This document shows positions 1 through 8,940 of a stretch of 64,000 bases of DNA, piece by piece (position 1 is the stretch's first letter; each line of letters starts with the position of its first letter). The DNA is from Actinomycetospora cinnamomea. GTDB taxonomy: Bacteria > Actinomycetota > Actinomycetes > Mycobacteriales > Pseudonocardiaceae. A program made the translations under genes and the position numbers. The notes beneath the pieces were generated by a model that saw only the letters and a list, made by a program, of their open reading frames with translations, searched no databases and had not been told where the DNA came from. The DNA lies in NCBI RefSeq assembly GCF_003096675.1, contig NZ_QEKW01000018.1, positions 1-64,000 on the forward strand, in the 5' to 3' direction.

Positions 1-92
1 CCAGCTTGTCGTGCCCACCCAGCACAATCCAGCCATCACCGGCCACCGAGCCGCGCAACGATCACCAACGTCAAGATCACGAAAGATCCGGG

Positions 93-872
93 CTAGCCGC
101 CGTAACGCCGGTGGCGGCGCGAGTAATCGCGCAGCGCCCGCAGGAAGTCGATGCGACGGAATTGTGGCCAGAGGGCCTCGGTGAAGTAGAACTCCGAGTG
201 CACCGACTGCCACATCAGGAATCCGGACAGCCGTTGTTCTCCCGACGTGCGGATGACGAGATCCGGGTCCGGCTGGCCCGAGGTGTAGAGGTGCTCGGCG
301 ATGTGGTCGACGTCGAGGACCTCGGCGAGCTCCTCGATCGACGTGCCCGCCTCGGCGTGGCGCAGCAGCAGCTTGCGCACGGCGTCGGCGATCTCCTGGC
401 GCCCGCCGTAGCCGATGGCGACGTTGACCTGCATGCCGTCGCGGCCCGCGGTGCTGCCCGCGGCGGCCTCGACGCGCTCGGCGATCCGCCGCGGCAGCGC
501 GTCCGGGTTGCCGACGACCCGCAACCGCCACCGGCGGTCCGGGGCCGCGAGCTCCTCGACCGCCCCGGCGATGATCTCGAGGAGCTGGTCGAGCTCCGCG
601 GCGGGCCGGTCGAGGTTGTCGGTCGAGAGCAGGAACAGGGTGACGACCTCGACCCCCGCCTCCTGGCTCCAGTCGAGCAGGTCGACGATCTTGGCCGCGC
701 CCGCGCGGTGGCCCTCGCTGGGGTCGGCCAGCCCGACCTCCCGGGCCCAGCGCCGGTTGCCGTCGAGGATCACCCCGATGTGGCGGGGCGGCGCGCTCGT
801 CGCGCCGCGGCGGCGCAGCCGCCGCTCGTAGAGCGAGTAGGCGACCCGGCGCAGATCGTCCCGGATTCTCAC
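93..872 (-). CDS. Short-chain cis-prenyltransferase (Z-isoprenyl diphosphate synthase, Rv1086-like)
   Basis: Condenses isopentenyl diphosphate onto an allylic diphosphate in cis, feeding decaprenyl phosphate synthesis for cell-wall assembly. Seen: the P-loop-like DGNRRWAR motif near residue 38, then a late RTSGEQRLSGFLMWQ block and a C-terminal arginine-rich tail, all hallmarks of the UppS family. The length of 259 residues matches Rv1086. The neighbour is a divergent hemolysin III gene, as in M. tuberculosis Rv1085c-Rv1086, which favours the Z-farnesyl diphosphate synthase rather than the long-chain paralogue. The start is GTG at 872. Substrate chain length is inferred from synteny only. Confidence 0.9.
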   Translation of the reverse strand: MRIRDDLRRVAYSLYERRLRRRGATSAPPRHIGVILDGNRRWAREVGLADPSEGHRAGAAKIVDLLDWSQEAGVEVVTLFLLSTDNLDRPAAELDQLLEIIAGAVEELAAPDRRWRLRVVGNPDALPRRIAERVEAAAGSTAGRDGMQVNVAIGYGGRQEIADAVRKLLLRHAEAGTSIEELAEVLDVDHIAEHLYTSGQPDPDLVIRTSGEQRLSGFLMWQSVHSEFYFTEALWPQFRRIDFLRALRDYSRRHRRYGG

Positions 873-1003
873 GGCGAACCACGCTAGCCGGTGGCCGGTC
901 GGCGGCGGACCCCCGTGACGGGCCGGTGACGGTCCCGGGACGCCGGAGCGAACGCCGTCACGGTCGGCCGACGATCGCCCGAGCCCGACCTAGGGTGGGA
1001 GCC

Positions 1004-1678
1004 GTGACCCTCATCGACCCCCTCGCCGAGCCGGCTCCGGTCAAGCCGCGCCTGCGGGGCTGGCTTCACCTGTGGTCGTTCGTGGTGGCCGTCGCAGCCG
1101 GGATCACGCTGGTGTCACTGGCCGCGGCGACGGTGTCGGCGGAGGCCGCGGCGGCCGTCGCCGTGTACTCGCTGACCGTCTGCGGCGTGTTCGGGATCAG
1201 CGCGCTCTACCACCGCCGGACGTGGGTGACCGCACGCGCCCGGACGCTGATGAAGCGCCTCGACCACGCGATGATCTTCATCTTCATCGCGGGCACCTAC
1301 ACGCCGTTCGCGGTGCTCGCGATGCCGCCGCGGACCGGGGCGATCGTGCTGGCCGTCGTCTGGGCCGGCGCGCTCGGCGGGGTCGCGCTGAAGATGGCGT
1401 GGCCGCACGCCCCGCGGTGGGTCGGGGTGCCGTTCTACCTGGCCCTGGGGTGGGTCGCGGTGTTCGTGCTGCCCGACCTGCTCCACCGCGGGGGTGTGGC
1501 CGCCCTCGTGCTGCTGATCGTCGGCGGCGCCTTCTACAGCCTCGGCGCCGCGTTCTACGCCCTGCGCCGCCCGGTCGGCTGGCCGGCGACGTTCGGCTAT
1601 CACGAGTTCTTCCACGCCGCGACGATCGTCGCCGCCGCGTGCCACCACGTGGCGATCTGGCTGGTGCTCTACGCCTGA
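1004..1678 (+). CDS. Hemolysin III / TrhA family membrane protein
   Basis: Seven-helix membrane protein of the PAQR/hemolysin III superfamily (Rv1085c-like). Seen: about seven hydrophobic segments, the conserved ALYHRR and LDHAMIFIFIAGTYTP blocks, and a C-terminal YHEFFHA...CHH cluster that supplies the metal-binding histidines of the family. I chose GTG 1004 because GGGTGGGA lies just upstream. A longer reading from 926 adds an Arg-rich leader with no family counterpart. The length of 224 residues is normal. It is divergent from the prenyltransferase, with about 130 bp between them holding both promoters. The cellular function of bacterial family members is poorly defined. Confidence 0.85.
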   Translation: MTLIDPLAEPAPVKPRLRGWLHLWSFVVAVAAGITLVSLAAATVSAEAAAAVAVYSLTVCGVFGISALYHRRTWVTARARTLMKRLDHAMIFIFIAGTYTPFAVLAMPPRTGAIVLAVVWAGALGGVALKMAWPHAPRWVGVPFYLALGWVAVFVLPDLLHRGGVAALVLLIVGGAFYSLGAAFYALRRPVGWPATFGYHEFFHAATIVAAACHHVAIWLVLYA

Positions 1679-1705
1679 GGGCGGCGCCCCGGATGATCGG
1701 CGGGA

Positions 1706-2380
1706 TCAGCCCTGGGGCGGGACGCCGTCGCCGCTCCCCTGGTCCGGGGTGTCGGTGTCCGAGGCGCCGGACGTGTCGGTGTCGTCGAGCACCGGCCCGC
1801 GGGCCCGCAGGTCGTCCACGGCGCTCATGGCGCCCCGCAGCTCGTCCAGCCAGGTGCTCGCGTGCTCGCCGACCAGGGCCACGGCCCAGGCCAGGGCGTC
1901 CGAGCGCGACCGGGCGACGCCCGCGTCCACCAGGGTGTCGAGCACGAGCCGCTCGGGCTGGCGCAGCCGCGTCATCACGGGCACCGACAGCGTCGTGAAC
2001 AGCTCCTCGACGTCGCCGATGCGGGCGCCCCAGGCGACCTTGCGCCCGTAGCGGTGCTCGGCCTGGCGCGCGACCTCCATGCGCTCGCCGCGCGTCTCCT
2101 CGCGGAAGCGCTCGATGCGCCCGTGCGCGGCCGCTGCGCGCGCCGCCTCGTCGGTGCCCTCGTCGAGGGTCGGCGCCGGGAGCTCGCCGACCACGAGGAT
2201 CTCCTCCCGGTCGACGGTGACCGTCGGCGCGCCCGTGAACCAGCCGTCGGGCAGGCGCCCGGCGAGCCAGCCGGCGAGGTCGTCGGTGCCGGGCAGGTCG
2301 GTCGGGACGCGCCCGCCGCCACGCCGCCCCGGACCGCCGCGTCCCGGCCGTCCCCGGTGTCCACCACGTCCCACCATCAT
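1706..2380 (-). CDS. Conserved actinobacterial protein with RHH-like C-terminal helix pair
   Basis: 224 residues and soluble. I recognise the overall type (WFTGAPTVTVDREEILVVG, then a RIERFREETR helix, then LRQPERLVLDTLVDAGVARS) as a conserved actinobacterial hypothetical. The segment around residues 145-175 (LDTLVDAGVARSRSDALAWA) looks like the second half of a ribbon-helix-helix DNA-binding domain. The N-terminus is a Gly/Arg tail and the C-terminus is acidic. Two ATGs occur in tandem at 2380 and 2377 behind GAAGGAG. A dyad sits 15 nt upstream, suggesting autoregulation if it binds DNA. Function is otherwise unknown. Confidence 0.75.
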   Translation of the reverse strand: MMVGRGGHRGRPGRGGPGRRGGGRVPTDLPGTDDLAGWLAGRLPDGWFTGAPTVTVDREEILVVGELPAPTLDEGTDEAARAAAAHGRIERFREETRGERMEVARQAEHRYGRKVAWGARIGDVEELFTTLSVPVMTRLRQPERLVLDTLVDAGVARSRSDALAWAVALVGEHASTWLDELRGAMSAVDDLRARGPVLDDTDTSGASDTDTPDQGSGDGVPPQG

Positions 2381-2395
2381 GGCCGTCTCCTTCGC

Positions 2396-2421
2396 GTGTT
2401 GCTGTGCTTACAGCATTACAC
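2396..2421. promoter_or_regulatory. Imperfect dyad in the promoter of the RHH-like gene
   Basis: TGCTGT and ACAGCA face each other across a 4-nt spacer (2400-2415), extended outward by GTGT/ACAC arms. On the minus strand it overlaps a TGTAAT/TGTAAG -10-like stretch and ends about 15 nt before the ATG at 2380. The position suits an operator. Which protein binds it is inference. Confidence 0.4.
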
Positions 2422-2527
2422 GGTTGGTGGGTGCGTGGTGTTCACCCGCGGCGAAAGAGCCGCGTGATCAACGGGGAGTTCGCGCGCGTAGAGGCAGCGA
2501 ACAGCACGTTCGCTGCATCAGGAGGGC

Positions 2528-4564
2528 TCAGCGGGCGAGGGCCGCCGCGAGGTCGTCGGTGGCCGTGCGGGGGCGGTCGCAGACGAAGCCGCGGCAGACG
2601 TAGGCGGCGGGGGCGCCGGCGACGAGCGGGCGCCCGGCGAGCAGCGGCACGCCCTCGGCGTCGGGCTCCCCCGCGACGACGACGGACCCGCCGGGGGCGT
2701 GCCGGCGCGCGGTCTCGGCGAGGCGCTCGCGGCCCGCCCGGCCCTCGGTGCCGTCGTCGGAGACGACGGCGACCTGCAGCGGGCCGTGCGCGGCGGTGTC
2801 GGCGACCGCGAGCCACCAGCCGGCGAACCGCGCGTGGCGGGCGAGCAGGCCGCCGACCGACGCGACCGCCGCCTCGGCGAGCTCGCGGTAGCGGCCCGAC
2901 GCCTCGGGCTCGACGAGCACCGACGCGGTGAGCAGGGCGCCCGCGAGCAGCGAGGACCCGCACGGCGTGGCCCCGTCGGTGACCTCGCGGGGGCGGGTCA
3001 CGAGGGCCTCGGCGTCGTCGGCGGTGTCCCAGAACCGCCCGGTTGGGGCGCCGTCGTCGTCGGTCTCGGCGAAGTGGGCGAGCGTGGTCTCGAGCAGGGT
3101 GCGGGCCTCGGCCAGCCAGCGGGCCTCGCCGGTGGCCTGGTGCAGGGCCAGCAACGCCTCCGCGAGGGCGGCGTGGTCCTCGAGCACCGCGGGCGCGTCG
3201 CCGACCACGCCGTCGCGGGAGGTCCGGCGCAGGCGCCCGTCGACGACGTGCACGCGCAGCAGCAGCGAGGCGGCGCGCCGGGCGGCGGCGAGCCACTCGC
3301 TGCGGCCCAGGGCCGCCGACGCCTCGACCAGCGCGGTGATGCCCAGGGCGTTCCAGGCGACCACGACCTTGTCGTCGCGCTCGGGCTGCGGGCGGCGCGC
3401 CCGCGCCGCGAGCAGGGCCTTGCGCACGGCCTGCCAGCGGCCCGCATCGTCGGGGTCGGCCGGCATCCGGAGCGTGGAGCGGTCGCCGGAGAAGGTGCCG
3501 ACCGGGCCGACGCCCAGCAGCGCCGCCGCCCACGCCGCGTCGTCGGGGCCGAGGACCTCCGCGAGCTCGTCCGGGCTCCACACGTAGGTCGAGCCCTCCT
3601 CCCCGGCCGCGTCGGCGTCGAGCGCGGAGGCGAAGCCGCCGTCGGAGGTGCGCAGGTCGCGCAGGAGGAACGCCGCGGTCATGTCGGTGACGCGGGCGGC
3701 GGACCCGGAGCCGGTGAGCCGCGCGAGGTGGGCGTAGACGCGCAGGAGCTGCACGTTGTCGTAGAGCATCTTCTCGAAGTGCGGCACGGTCCACGTCGCG
3801 TCGACCGAGTAGCGGGCGAAGCCGCCCGCGAGCTGGTCGAACACCCCGCCGCGGGCCATCGCCTCGGCGGTGATCTCGGTCATCGCCAGCGCGTCGGAGT
3901 CGCCGGTGCGCTCGTGGTGGCGCAGCAGGAACTCCAGCACGGCCGACGGCGGGAACTTCGGCGCGCCCCCGAAACCGCCGTGCTCCTCGTCGAAGTCGCG
4001 TGTCAGCGCGACGACCGCGCCGGCCAGGGTGTCGTGGTCGACCCCCGCCGCGGGCAGCGAGCGCGACACCGACGACAGGCGCCGGGTGATCGAGCGGGCG
4101 GCGTCGCGCACGCGCTCGCCGTCGGAGGTCCACGCCCGGACCACGGCCCCGAGCAGCTGCGTGAACGAGGGCATCCCGCCGTACGGCCGGGCGGGGTAGT
4201 AGGTGCCGCAGTGGAACGGGTCGCCGTCGGCGGTGAGGAAGCAGGTCATCGGCCAGCCGCCCTGGCCGGTCATGGCCTGGGTGGCCTCCATGTAGACCGC
4301 GTCGACGTCCGGGCGCTCCTCGCGGTCGACCTTGATCGCCACGAAGTGCTCGTTGACGTACGCGGCGACCTCGGGATCCTCGAACGACTCGTGCGCCATG
4401 ACGTGGCACCAGTGGCAGGCCGCGTAGCCCACCGACAGCAGCACCGGGACTTCCCGGCGCCGCGCCTCGGCGAACGCCGCCTGCGACCAGGGCTGCCAGT
4501 CGATGGGGTTGTCGGCGTGCTGTCGCAGGTAGGGGCTGGTGGAGCCGGCGAGCCGGTTGGCCAT
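2528..4564 (-). CDS. DUF255 thioredoxin-domain protein (YyaL/Rv1084-like)
   Basis: An N-terminal thioredoxin fold (about residues 1-165) carries the active-site pair C50-HW-C53 in the [17 protein letters not shown] block, followed by a long (alpha/alpha)6-barrel region resembling N-acylglucosamine 2-epimerase (about 180-678). The family is often annotated as a spermatogenesis-associated 20 homologue. Its biochemical reaction is not established. I start at ATG 4564 (MANRLAGST), which is where family members begin. Open frames extending to 5125 are not homologous. It is third in an operon after mca and a small membrane protein, with a 26-bp gap, exactly as Rv1082-Rv1083-Rv1084. Confidence 0.9.
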   Translation of the reverse strand: MANRLAGSTSPYLRQHADNPIDWQPWSQAAFAEARRREVPVLLSVGYAACHWCHVMAHESFEDPEVAAYVNEHFVAIKVDREERPDVDAVYMEATQAMTGQGGWPMTCFLTADGDPFHCGTYYPARPYGGMPSFTQLLGAVVRAWTSDGERVRDAARSITRRLSSVSRSLPAAGVDHDTLAGAVVALTRDFDEEHGGFGGAPKFPPSAVLEFLLRHHERTGDSDALAMTEITAEAMARGGVFDQLAGGFARYSVDATWTVPHFEKMLYDNVQLLRVYAHLARLTGSGSAARVTDMTAAFLLRDLRTSDGGFASALDADAAGEEGSTYVWSPDELAEVLGPDDAAWAAALLGVGPVGTFSGDRSTLRMPADPDDAGRWQAVRKALLAARARRPQPERDDKVVVAWNALGITALVEASAALGRSEWLAAARRAASLLLRVHVVDGRLRRTSRDGVVGDAPAVLEDHAALAEALLALHQATGEARWLAEARTLLETTLAHFAETDDDGAPTGRFWDTADDAEALVTRPREVTDGATPCGSSLLAGALLTASVLVEPEASGRYRELAEAAVASVGGLLARHARFAGWWLAVADTAAHGPLQVAVVSDDGTEGRAGRERLAETARRHAPGGSVVVAGEPDAEGVPLLAGRPLVAGAPAAYVCRGFVCDRPRTATDDLAAALAR

Positions 4565-4590
4565 GACCGGATCGTCGCAGTCGGGAAAGG

Positions 4591-4932
4591 TCAGGGCGAC
4601 CCGGCGCCCGGCGGTGCGTCCGTCCGGTCCACGCCCCGTTGCGCCGACCGCCCACCCGGCGTCTGATCGCCGTCCGCGGACGCGGCGTCCTCGTCGCTCG
4701 GGGTGCCGTCCGGCGTGTCGCCGGGGGTGTCGAACGACTCCGGCACGTTGCGCAGGCGCTTGGTCATCGACCGGATCAGCAGCGCCGTCGCCAGCCCGAG
4801 CAGCAGGATGACGACGAGCGCGATCGGCGACGTCTTGCCGAACTCCTCGCCGCGTTCGGCTCCGGGCGGCGCGGGGGGCGGCGCCGGCACCGACAGCGGC
4901 AGCAGCGTCCACCAGACGGCGAGCGGGGTCAT
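4591..4932 (-). CDS. Small single-pass membrane protein (Rv1083-like)
   Basis: 113 residues. A first hydrophobic stretch lies at residues 4-16 (possible signal), a clear transmembrane helix at about 36-53 ([19 protein letters not shown]), then a basic MTKRLRNVP patch and a long acidic disordered tail. The ATG at 4932 overlaps the mca stop as ATGA, so translation is probably coupled. Position between mca and the DUF255 gene matches Rv1083. No catalytic motif is visible. It may anchor or assist its operon partners, but that is speculation. Confidence 0.8.
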   Translation of the reverse strand: MTPLAVWWTLLPLSVPAPPPAPPGAERGEEFGKTSPIALVVILLLGLATALLIRSMTKRLRNVPESFDTPGDTPDGTPSDEDAASADGDQTPGGRSAQRGVDRTDAPPGAGSP

Positions 4933-5837
4933 GCGCCCACCCGCTCGCGCACGCCGGCGAACAGGTCGTCACCGGGCGCGGCGTTGGTCTCCTCGGTGTC
5001 GACGATCGAGCGCGCCAGCTCGTAGTCCTCGGTGGGCCACACGCGCTGCTGCAGCTCGAGCGGCACCGCGAACCACCGCGACGTGGGGTCGATCTGCGTG
5101 GCGTGCGCACGCAGGGCGTCGTCACGCACCGAGAACCACTCGCCGCAGGCCACCCGCGTGGTCACCCGCGCGCCGTTGTCCGGGCGCGAGTCGTCCCACT
5201 TCTCGAGCCACTCCGCGTAGGGCGACTCCATCCCGGCCTCGAGCATGGCCTCGTGGAAGGCGAGCACGCGCGCCTTGGAGAACCCGTGCGAGTAGTAGAG
5301 CTTGAGCGGCTGCCACGGCTCGCCGGCCTCGGGGAACCGGTCGGGGTCGCCCGCGGCCTCGAACGCGGCCACCGACACCTCGTGGCAACGGATGTGGTCG
5401 GGGTGCGGGTAGCCGCCGTTCTCGTCGTAGGTGACGAGGACGTGCGGGCGGAACTCGCGGACCACCCGGACCAGGGCCTCGGTGGGCACCTCGAGCGGCT
5501 CGAGCGCGAAGCAACCCGGCGGCAGCGGGGGCTTCGGGTCGCCCTCGGGCAGGCCCGAGTCGACGAAGCCGAGCCACCGGTGCGCGACGCCGAGGATCTC
5601 CGCGGCGCGGGCCATCTCGCGGCGGCGCGTGCCCGGCATGTCCGCGTGGACCTCGGGGATGTCCATCGCGGGGTTGAGGATGCTGCCCGCCTCCCCGCCC
5701 GTGCAGGTGACGACCATGACCTCGACGCCCTCGCTGACGTAGCGCGCGCAGGTGGCGGCACCCTTGCTGGACTCGTCGTCGGGGTGGGCGTGCACCGTCA
5801 TGAGGCGCAGCGGCTGGTCGTGGTGGAGTGCGCTCAT
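4929..5837 (-). CDS. mca: Mycothiol S-conjugate amidase
   Basis: Cleaves mycothiol S-conjugates to a mercapturic acid and GlcN-Ins, detoxifying electrophiles in the cytosol. Seen: the zinc and catalytic motif [10 protein letters not shown] (H18, D20, D21) and a second metal block [11 protein letters not shown], both typical of the LmbE/PIG-L fold and of Mca/MshB. The length of 302 residues is near the 288 of Rv1082. ATG 5837 (MSALHHDQP) is chosen. The longer frame to 5966 adds unrelated sequence. It heads a three-gene operon. The upstream interval toward greA lacks the DUF4307 gene present in mycobacteria. Confidence 0.93.
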   Translation of the reverse strand: MSALHHDQPLRLMTVHAHPDDESSKGAATCARYVSEGVEVMVVTCTGGEAGSILNPAMDIPEVHADMPGTRRREMARAAEILGVAHRWLGFVDSGLPEGDPKPPLPPGCFALEPLEVPTEALVRVVREFRPHVLVTYDENGGYPHPDHIRCHEVSVAAFEAAGDPDRFPEAGEPWQPLKLYYSHGFSKARVLAFHEAMLEAGMESPYAEWLEKWDDSRPDNGARVTTRVACGEWFSVRDDALRAHATQIDPTSRWFAVPLELQQRVWPTEDYELARSIVDTEETNAAPGDDLFAGVRERVGA

Positions 5838-6134
5838 CGTCTGTCCGGAGCCGTCCTCGTGCGTCGTTCTCGGGTCGTCCTGGGTCCGTGCGCGGGTCGG
5901 TGCGCGGGGTCGTGCCGGGGAACCCTGCAGTGCAACGCCCCCGCCCTCCTCCATCATCCCCGCCACCCCCGACAGCCTGCCGCGGCCCGCCGCCGGCTCC
6001 CGGTCCGAGATCTCCGTCGGGGCGCCCTCCGGCGGAGAAAGCGCAGGTGGGCAAGGCCCTTCACCGCCACCTCATCCTGACCTCCGCACGCTCGGACGGG
6101 TTCCACACGGCCCTGCGCGTGTTACCGTGGGGCG
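5838..6134. other. Intergenic region between mca and the greA leader
   Basis: About 300 bases between divergent mca and greA. Six-frame reading gives only Pro/Arg/Gly-rich shadow peptides, and no DUF4307-like membrane protein (Rv1081c position in M. tuberculosis) could be found. The right end holds a weak promoter candidate for greA (TTCCAC at 6101 and TACCGT at 6123, 16-bp spacer). Confidence 0.4.
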
Positions 6135-6165
6135 ACACGGCCCGCATGCCGCGGGCCGTGTTTTT
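6135..6165 (+). terminator. Intrinsic terminator in the greA leader
   Basis: An 11-bp stem of ACACGGCCCGC against GCGGGCCGTGT with a 5-nt loop is followed directly by TTTTT. No plus-strand gene lies upstream to be terminated, and greA starts 122 bp downstream, so it reads as a leader attenuator of greA. A short abortive RNA would be the product. Confidence 0.7.
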
Positions 6166-6286
6166 CCGTCTGTGGCCCCCGGGCCGCCGACACCGCCCAC
6201 CCCGGCGCGGTGTCACCAGTGCCCGCGAGGAGAGCAGGCCACCGACCCGCGCAGCGCGGGCCCGGACCTCCGAGGAGTTGATCACC

Positions 6287-6781
6287 GTGACCGAGACGCA
6301 GACGCAGGTGACCTGGCTGACCCAGGACGCGCACGACCGTCTGAAGGCCGAGCTCGACGACCTCGTCGCCCAGCGTCCCGTGATCGCGCAGAAGATCAAC
6401 GCCGCGCGCGAGGAGGGCGACCTCAAGGAGAACGGCGGCTACCACGCCGCCCGCGAGGAGCAGGGCGTCATGGAGGCGCGCATCCGGCACCTCCAGGAGC
6501 TGCTGCACACCGCGAAGGTCGGCGAGACGCCAACCGAGAGCGGCACCGCCGTGCCCGGCACCGTGCTCACCGTGCGGTTCGAGGGCGACGACGACACCGA
6601 GACGTTCCTGCTGGGCTCCCGCGAGGAGGGCGCCCACGGCGAGCTCGAGGTCTACTCCCCCAACTCCCCGCTCGGCTCCGCGCTGCTCGGCGCGAAGGCC
6701 GGCGACACCGTGAGCTACGACCTCCCCGACGGCGGGTCCATGCAGGTCACGCTGATCTCGGCGGAGCCGTACCGCCCCTGA
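6287..6781 (+). CDS. greA: Transcription elongation factor GreA
   Basis: Rescues backtracked RNA polymerase by stimulating transcript cleavage through the secondary channel. Seen: an N-terminal antiparallel coiled coil (about residues 10-80) with the acidic tip [13 protein letters not shown], where D45 and E48 correspond to the catalytic pair, and a C-terminal FKBP-like domain (about 88-164). It has 164 residues, the same as M. tuberculosis GreA (Rv1080c). GTG 6287 is preferred to the in-frame TTG at 6278 because GAGGAG at 6272 is 9 nt from the GTG but touches the TTG. It is preceded by a leader terminator. Confidence 0.95.
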   Translation: MTETQTQVTWLTQDAHDRLKAELDDLVAQRPVIAQKINAAREEGDLKENGGYHAAREEQGVMEARIRHLQELLHTAKVGETPTESGTAVPGTVLTVRFEGDDDTETFLLGSREEGAHGELEVYSPNSPLGSALLGAKAGDTVSYDLPDGGSMQVTLISAEPYRP

Positions 6782-6798
6782 GGGGGTGACCGGGGGCG

Positions 6799-8010
6799 CT
6801 ACTCCGCCGCCACGTCGTAGCCCGCCACCGCCAGTTCCGCGAGGATCGCCGCCCGGTGGTCGTGGCCCCGCGCCTCGAGCGTGAGGGCCACGTCCACCGT
6901 GCCGGGCACCGGTCCCGGTCCCGAGCCCGACGCGGTGAGCCGGCGGTGCTCGACGTCGACCACGTTCCCGCCCGCGCGTCCCACGAGCCTCAGGACGTCG
7001 GCGAGGTAGCCGGGTCGGTCGGGGAGCCGCACGCGCAGCGCGGCGTAGCGGCCGGCGGCCACGAGGCCCCGGCGTACCAGGTCGACCAGGAGCACCGGGT
7101 CGACGTTGCCGCCGGACACCACGGCCACGAGGGGAGCGGGCCAGCGTCCCGGGTACTCGGCCACCGCGGCCGCGGCCGCCGCTCCGGCCGGCTCGACCAG
7201 CAGCTTGTCGCGCTCGAGGCAACGGAGCACCCCGCGGGCCAGGGCCTCCTCGTCCACGGTGACGATCTCGTCCACCAGCGCCCGGACGTGCGCGAACGTC
7301 ACGTCGCCCGGCCGGGAGACCGCGATGCCGTCGGCGATCGTCGCGCCCGCGACGCCCGTCGGGGCGCCCGCGGCCAGCGACGGCGGCCACGCGGCGAGCC
7401 CCGCGGCCTGCGCCCCGACCACCCGCACCCCGGCGGGGACGCACGCCGCGGCGATGCCCGCGAGCAGCCCGCCGCCGCCCGTGCACACCACCACGGTGGC
7501 GACCTCGGGCACCTGCTCGAGGATCTCCAGCCCCACCGTGCCCTGCCCGGCGACGATGTCCGGGTGGTCGAACGGGTGGATCAGCACCGCCCCGGTGCGC
7601 GCGGCGAAGTCGGTGGCGGCCGTGAACGTCTCGTCCAGCGAGTCGACGAGCTCCACCTGCGCGCCGTACTCGCGCGTGGCCTCCACCTTGGGCAGCGGCG
7701 CCCCGGCCGGCATGAACACCGTCGCCCGCGTGCCCAGCAGCTGCGCCGCCAGGGCCACGCCCTGCGCGTGGTTGCCGGCGCTGGCCGCGACGACGCCCGC
7801 GGCACGCTCGTCGGCGGTGAGCCGCTGGATGCGCCGGTACGCGCCGCGGATCTTGAAGCTGCCCGCGCGCTGGAGGTTCTCGCACTTGAGCAGGACGGGT
7901 CCGTTCACCGCCTCCTCGAGCACCCGCGACGGCGTCACCGGCGTCTCGCGGACCACCCCGGCCAGCGCCGCCCGGGCGGCCTCGATGTCGTCCCGTCCCA
8001 CCAGCTCCAC
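6799..8010 (-). CDS. Threonine ammonia-lyase (threonine dehydratase) with ACT-like domain
   Basis: PLP enzyme converting threonine to 2-oxobutanoate and ammonia. Seen: PLP lysine K53 in GSFKIRGAY, the phosphate/substrate loop SAGNHAQG, the glycine-rich CTGGGGLL near residue 217, and a C-terminal regulatory ACT-like segment (about 325-403, LRVRLPDRPGYLADVLRLV). The length of 403 residues is that of the single-ACT class (TdcB/IlvA short form). It is convergent with greA across a 17-bp gap. Whether it serves isoleucine synthesis or threonine catabolism cannot be told from sequence. Confidence 0.88.
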   Translation of the reverse strand: MELVGRDDIEAARAALAGVVRETPVTPSRVLEEAVNGPVLLKCENLQRAGSFKIRGAYRRIQRLTADERAAGVVAASAGNHAQGVALAAQLLGTRATVFMPAGAPLPKVEATREYGAQVELVDSLDETFTAATDFAARTGAVLIHPFDHPDIVAGQGTVGLEILEQVPEVATVVVCTGGGGLLAGIAAACVPAGVRVVGAQAAGLAAWPPSLAAGAPTGVAGATIADGIAVSRPGDVTFAHVRALVDEIVTVDEEALARGVLRCLERDKLLVEPAGAAAAAAVAEYPGRWPAPLVAVVSGGNVDPVLLVDLVRRGLVAAGRYAALRVRLPDRPGYLADVLRLVGRAGGNVVDVEHRRLTASGSGPGPVPGTVDVALTLEARGHDHRAAILAELAVAGYDVAAE

Positions 8011-8201
8011 GCCCCCGATCCTGCCGTGCCTCCCCGACGAACGGACCGACGAGTGGGCCGATGAGCGGAACGGGGCGGGGTCGGCGGTGCGTGGCGCGAC
8101 CGGTCGTCGCTCCGGCGCGGACGCCGGTCGCCCGATGGTGCGCGTCCCGGGTCGTCGCCGCGGACGCCGGTAGCCTCGTGGGGAGAGCGTGAGGTGAAGG
8201 G

Positions 8202-8465
8202 GTGGGAGTGGTGGTCACGGCCGGCCCGGAGTCGCGAGTGCCGCGCGGTTCGCGCGCTGCCCGCGCTCTCCCGCTCGTCCTCGCCGCGCTGCTGGCGGTC
8301 GCGGCGCTGGGCACCGTCGGCTCGGCGGGTTGCGACGACCCGGGCTACTACGTGAGCACCCCCGAGGGCGACGTCGCCCTCGTCGGCGGCTGCCTCGCAC
8401 CCGGCGAGCTCGACCCGCTCGAGACCGACCCCGTCGCCCACGACCCGATGGCTCGCCGCGGGTAG
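8202..8465 (+). CDS. Small secreted or membrane-anchored protein, unknown
   Basis: 87 residues. A basic N-terminus is followed by a hydrophobic helix (ALPLVLAALLAVAALGTVG, about residues 23-41) and then a short exported domain with two cysteines (SAGCDDPGYY and VGGCLAPGEL) that could form a disulfide. A DDPGYYVS...VALVGGC pattern is visible. GTG codons at 8202, 8208 and 8211 are all in frame. AAGGGG ending at 8202 favours 8208 or 8211. It lies between divergent ilvA-type and PPOX genes. Not recognised. Confidence 0.55.
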   Translation: MGVVVTAGPESRVPRGSRAARALPLVLAALLAVAALGTVGSAGCDDPGYYVSTPEGDVALVGGCLAPGELDPLETDPVAHDPMARRG

Positions 8466-8488
8466 TCCCGCCGCGCCAGGATCGCGGC

Positions 8489-8920
8489 GTGACCGCATCG
8501 ACGTTCGACCCCCGCGCCCTGCTCGCCGAGAGCCGTCTCGGGGTCCTCGCCACGATCAGGACGAACGGGCTCCCCCAGCTCTCGCCCGTCATGCCCTTCT
8601 ACGACCGCGACGCCGACACGCTCTCGGTGTCGATGACCGAGGGCCGCGCCAAGACCGCCAACCTGCGCCGCGACCCGCGTGCGGCGCTCGAGGTCACCAG
8701 CGCCGACGGCTGGTCCTGGGCCACCGCCGAGGGGCCGGTGACGCTGACCGGGCCGGGAGACGACCCGCACGGTCCCGAGGTGGAGGCCCTCGTCGCCTAC
8801 TACCGCCGGGCGGCCGGCGAGCACCCCGACTGGGACGACTACCGGGCGACGATGGTGTCCGACCGCCGCGTGCTCATGGTCATGACCGTCGAGCACGTCT
8901 ATGGCGCGCGGCTGGGCTGA
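8489..8920 (+). CDS. PPOX-class (pyridoxamine 5'-phosphate oxidase-like) oxidoreductase
   Basis: 143-residue split-barrel flavin or F420-binding protein. Seen: the N-terminal LLAESRLGVLATIRTNGLPQ strand pair, SPVMPFYD, the phosphate-contact segment GRAKTANLRRDPRAAL, and the late VEALVAYYRRAAGEHPDWDDY helix typical of Rv1155-type F420-dependent or FMN-binding PPOX proteins. GTG 8489 gives the family N-terminus. It follows the small secreted protein by 23 bp. The cofactor (FMN or F420) is not decidable here. The substrate is unknown. Confidence 0.85.
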   Translation: MTASTFDPRALLAESRLGVLATIRTNGLPQLSPVMPFYDRDADTLSVSMTEGRAKTANLRRDPRAALEVTSADGWSWATAEGPVTLTGPGDDPHGPEVEALVAYYRRAAGEHPDWDDYRATMVSDRRVLMVMTVEHVYGARLG

Positions 8921-8940
8921 GGGCCCTACCGCTGAGACCC

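Noticed and set aside
5838-6134. A DUF4307 membrane-protein gene, expected by mycobacterial synteny between mca and greA
   Set aside because: No frame in this interval contains a hydrophobic segment or coding-like composition.
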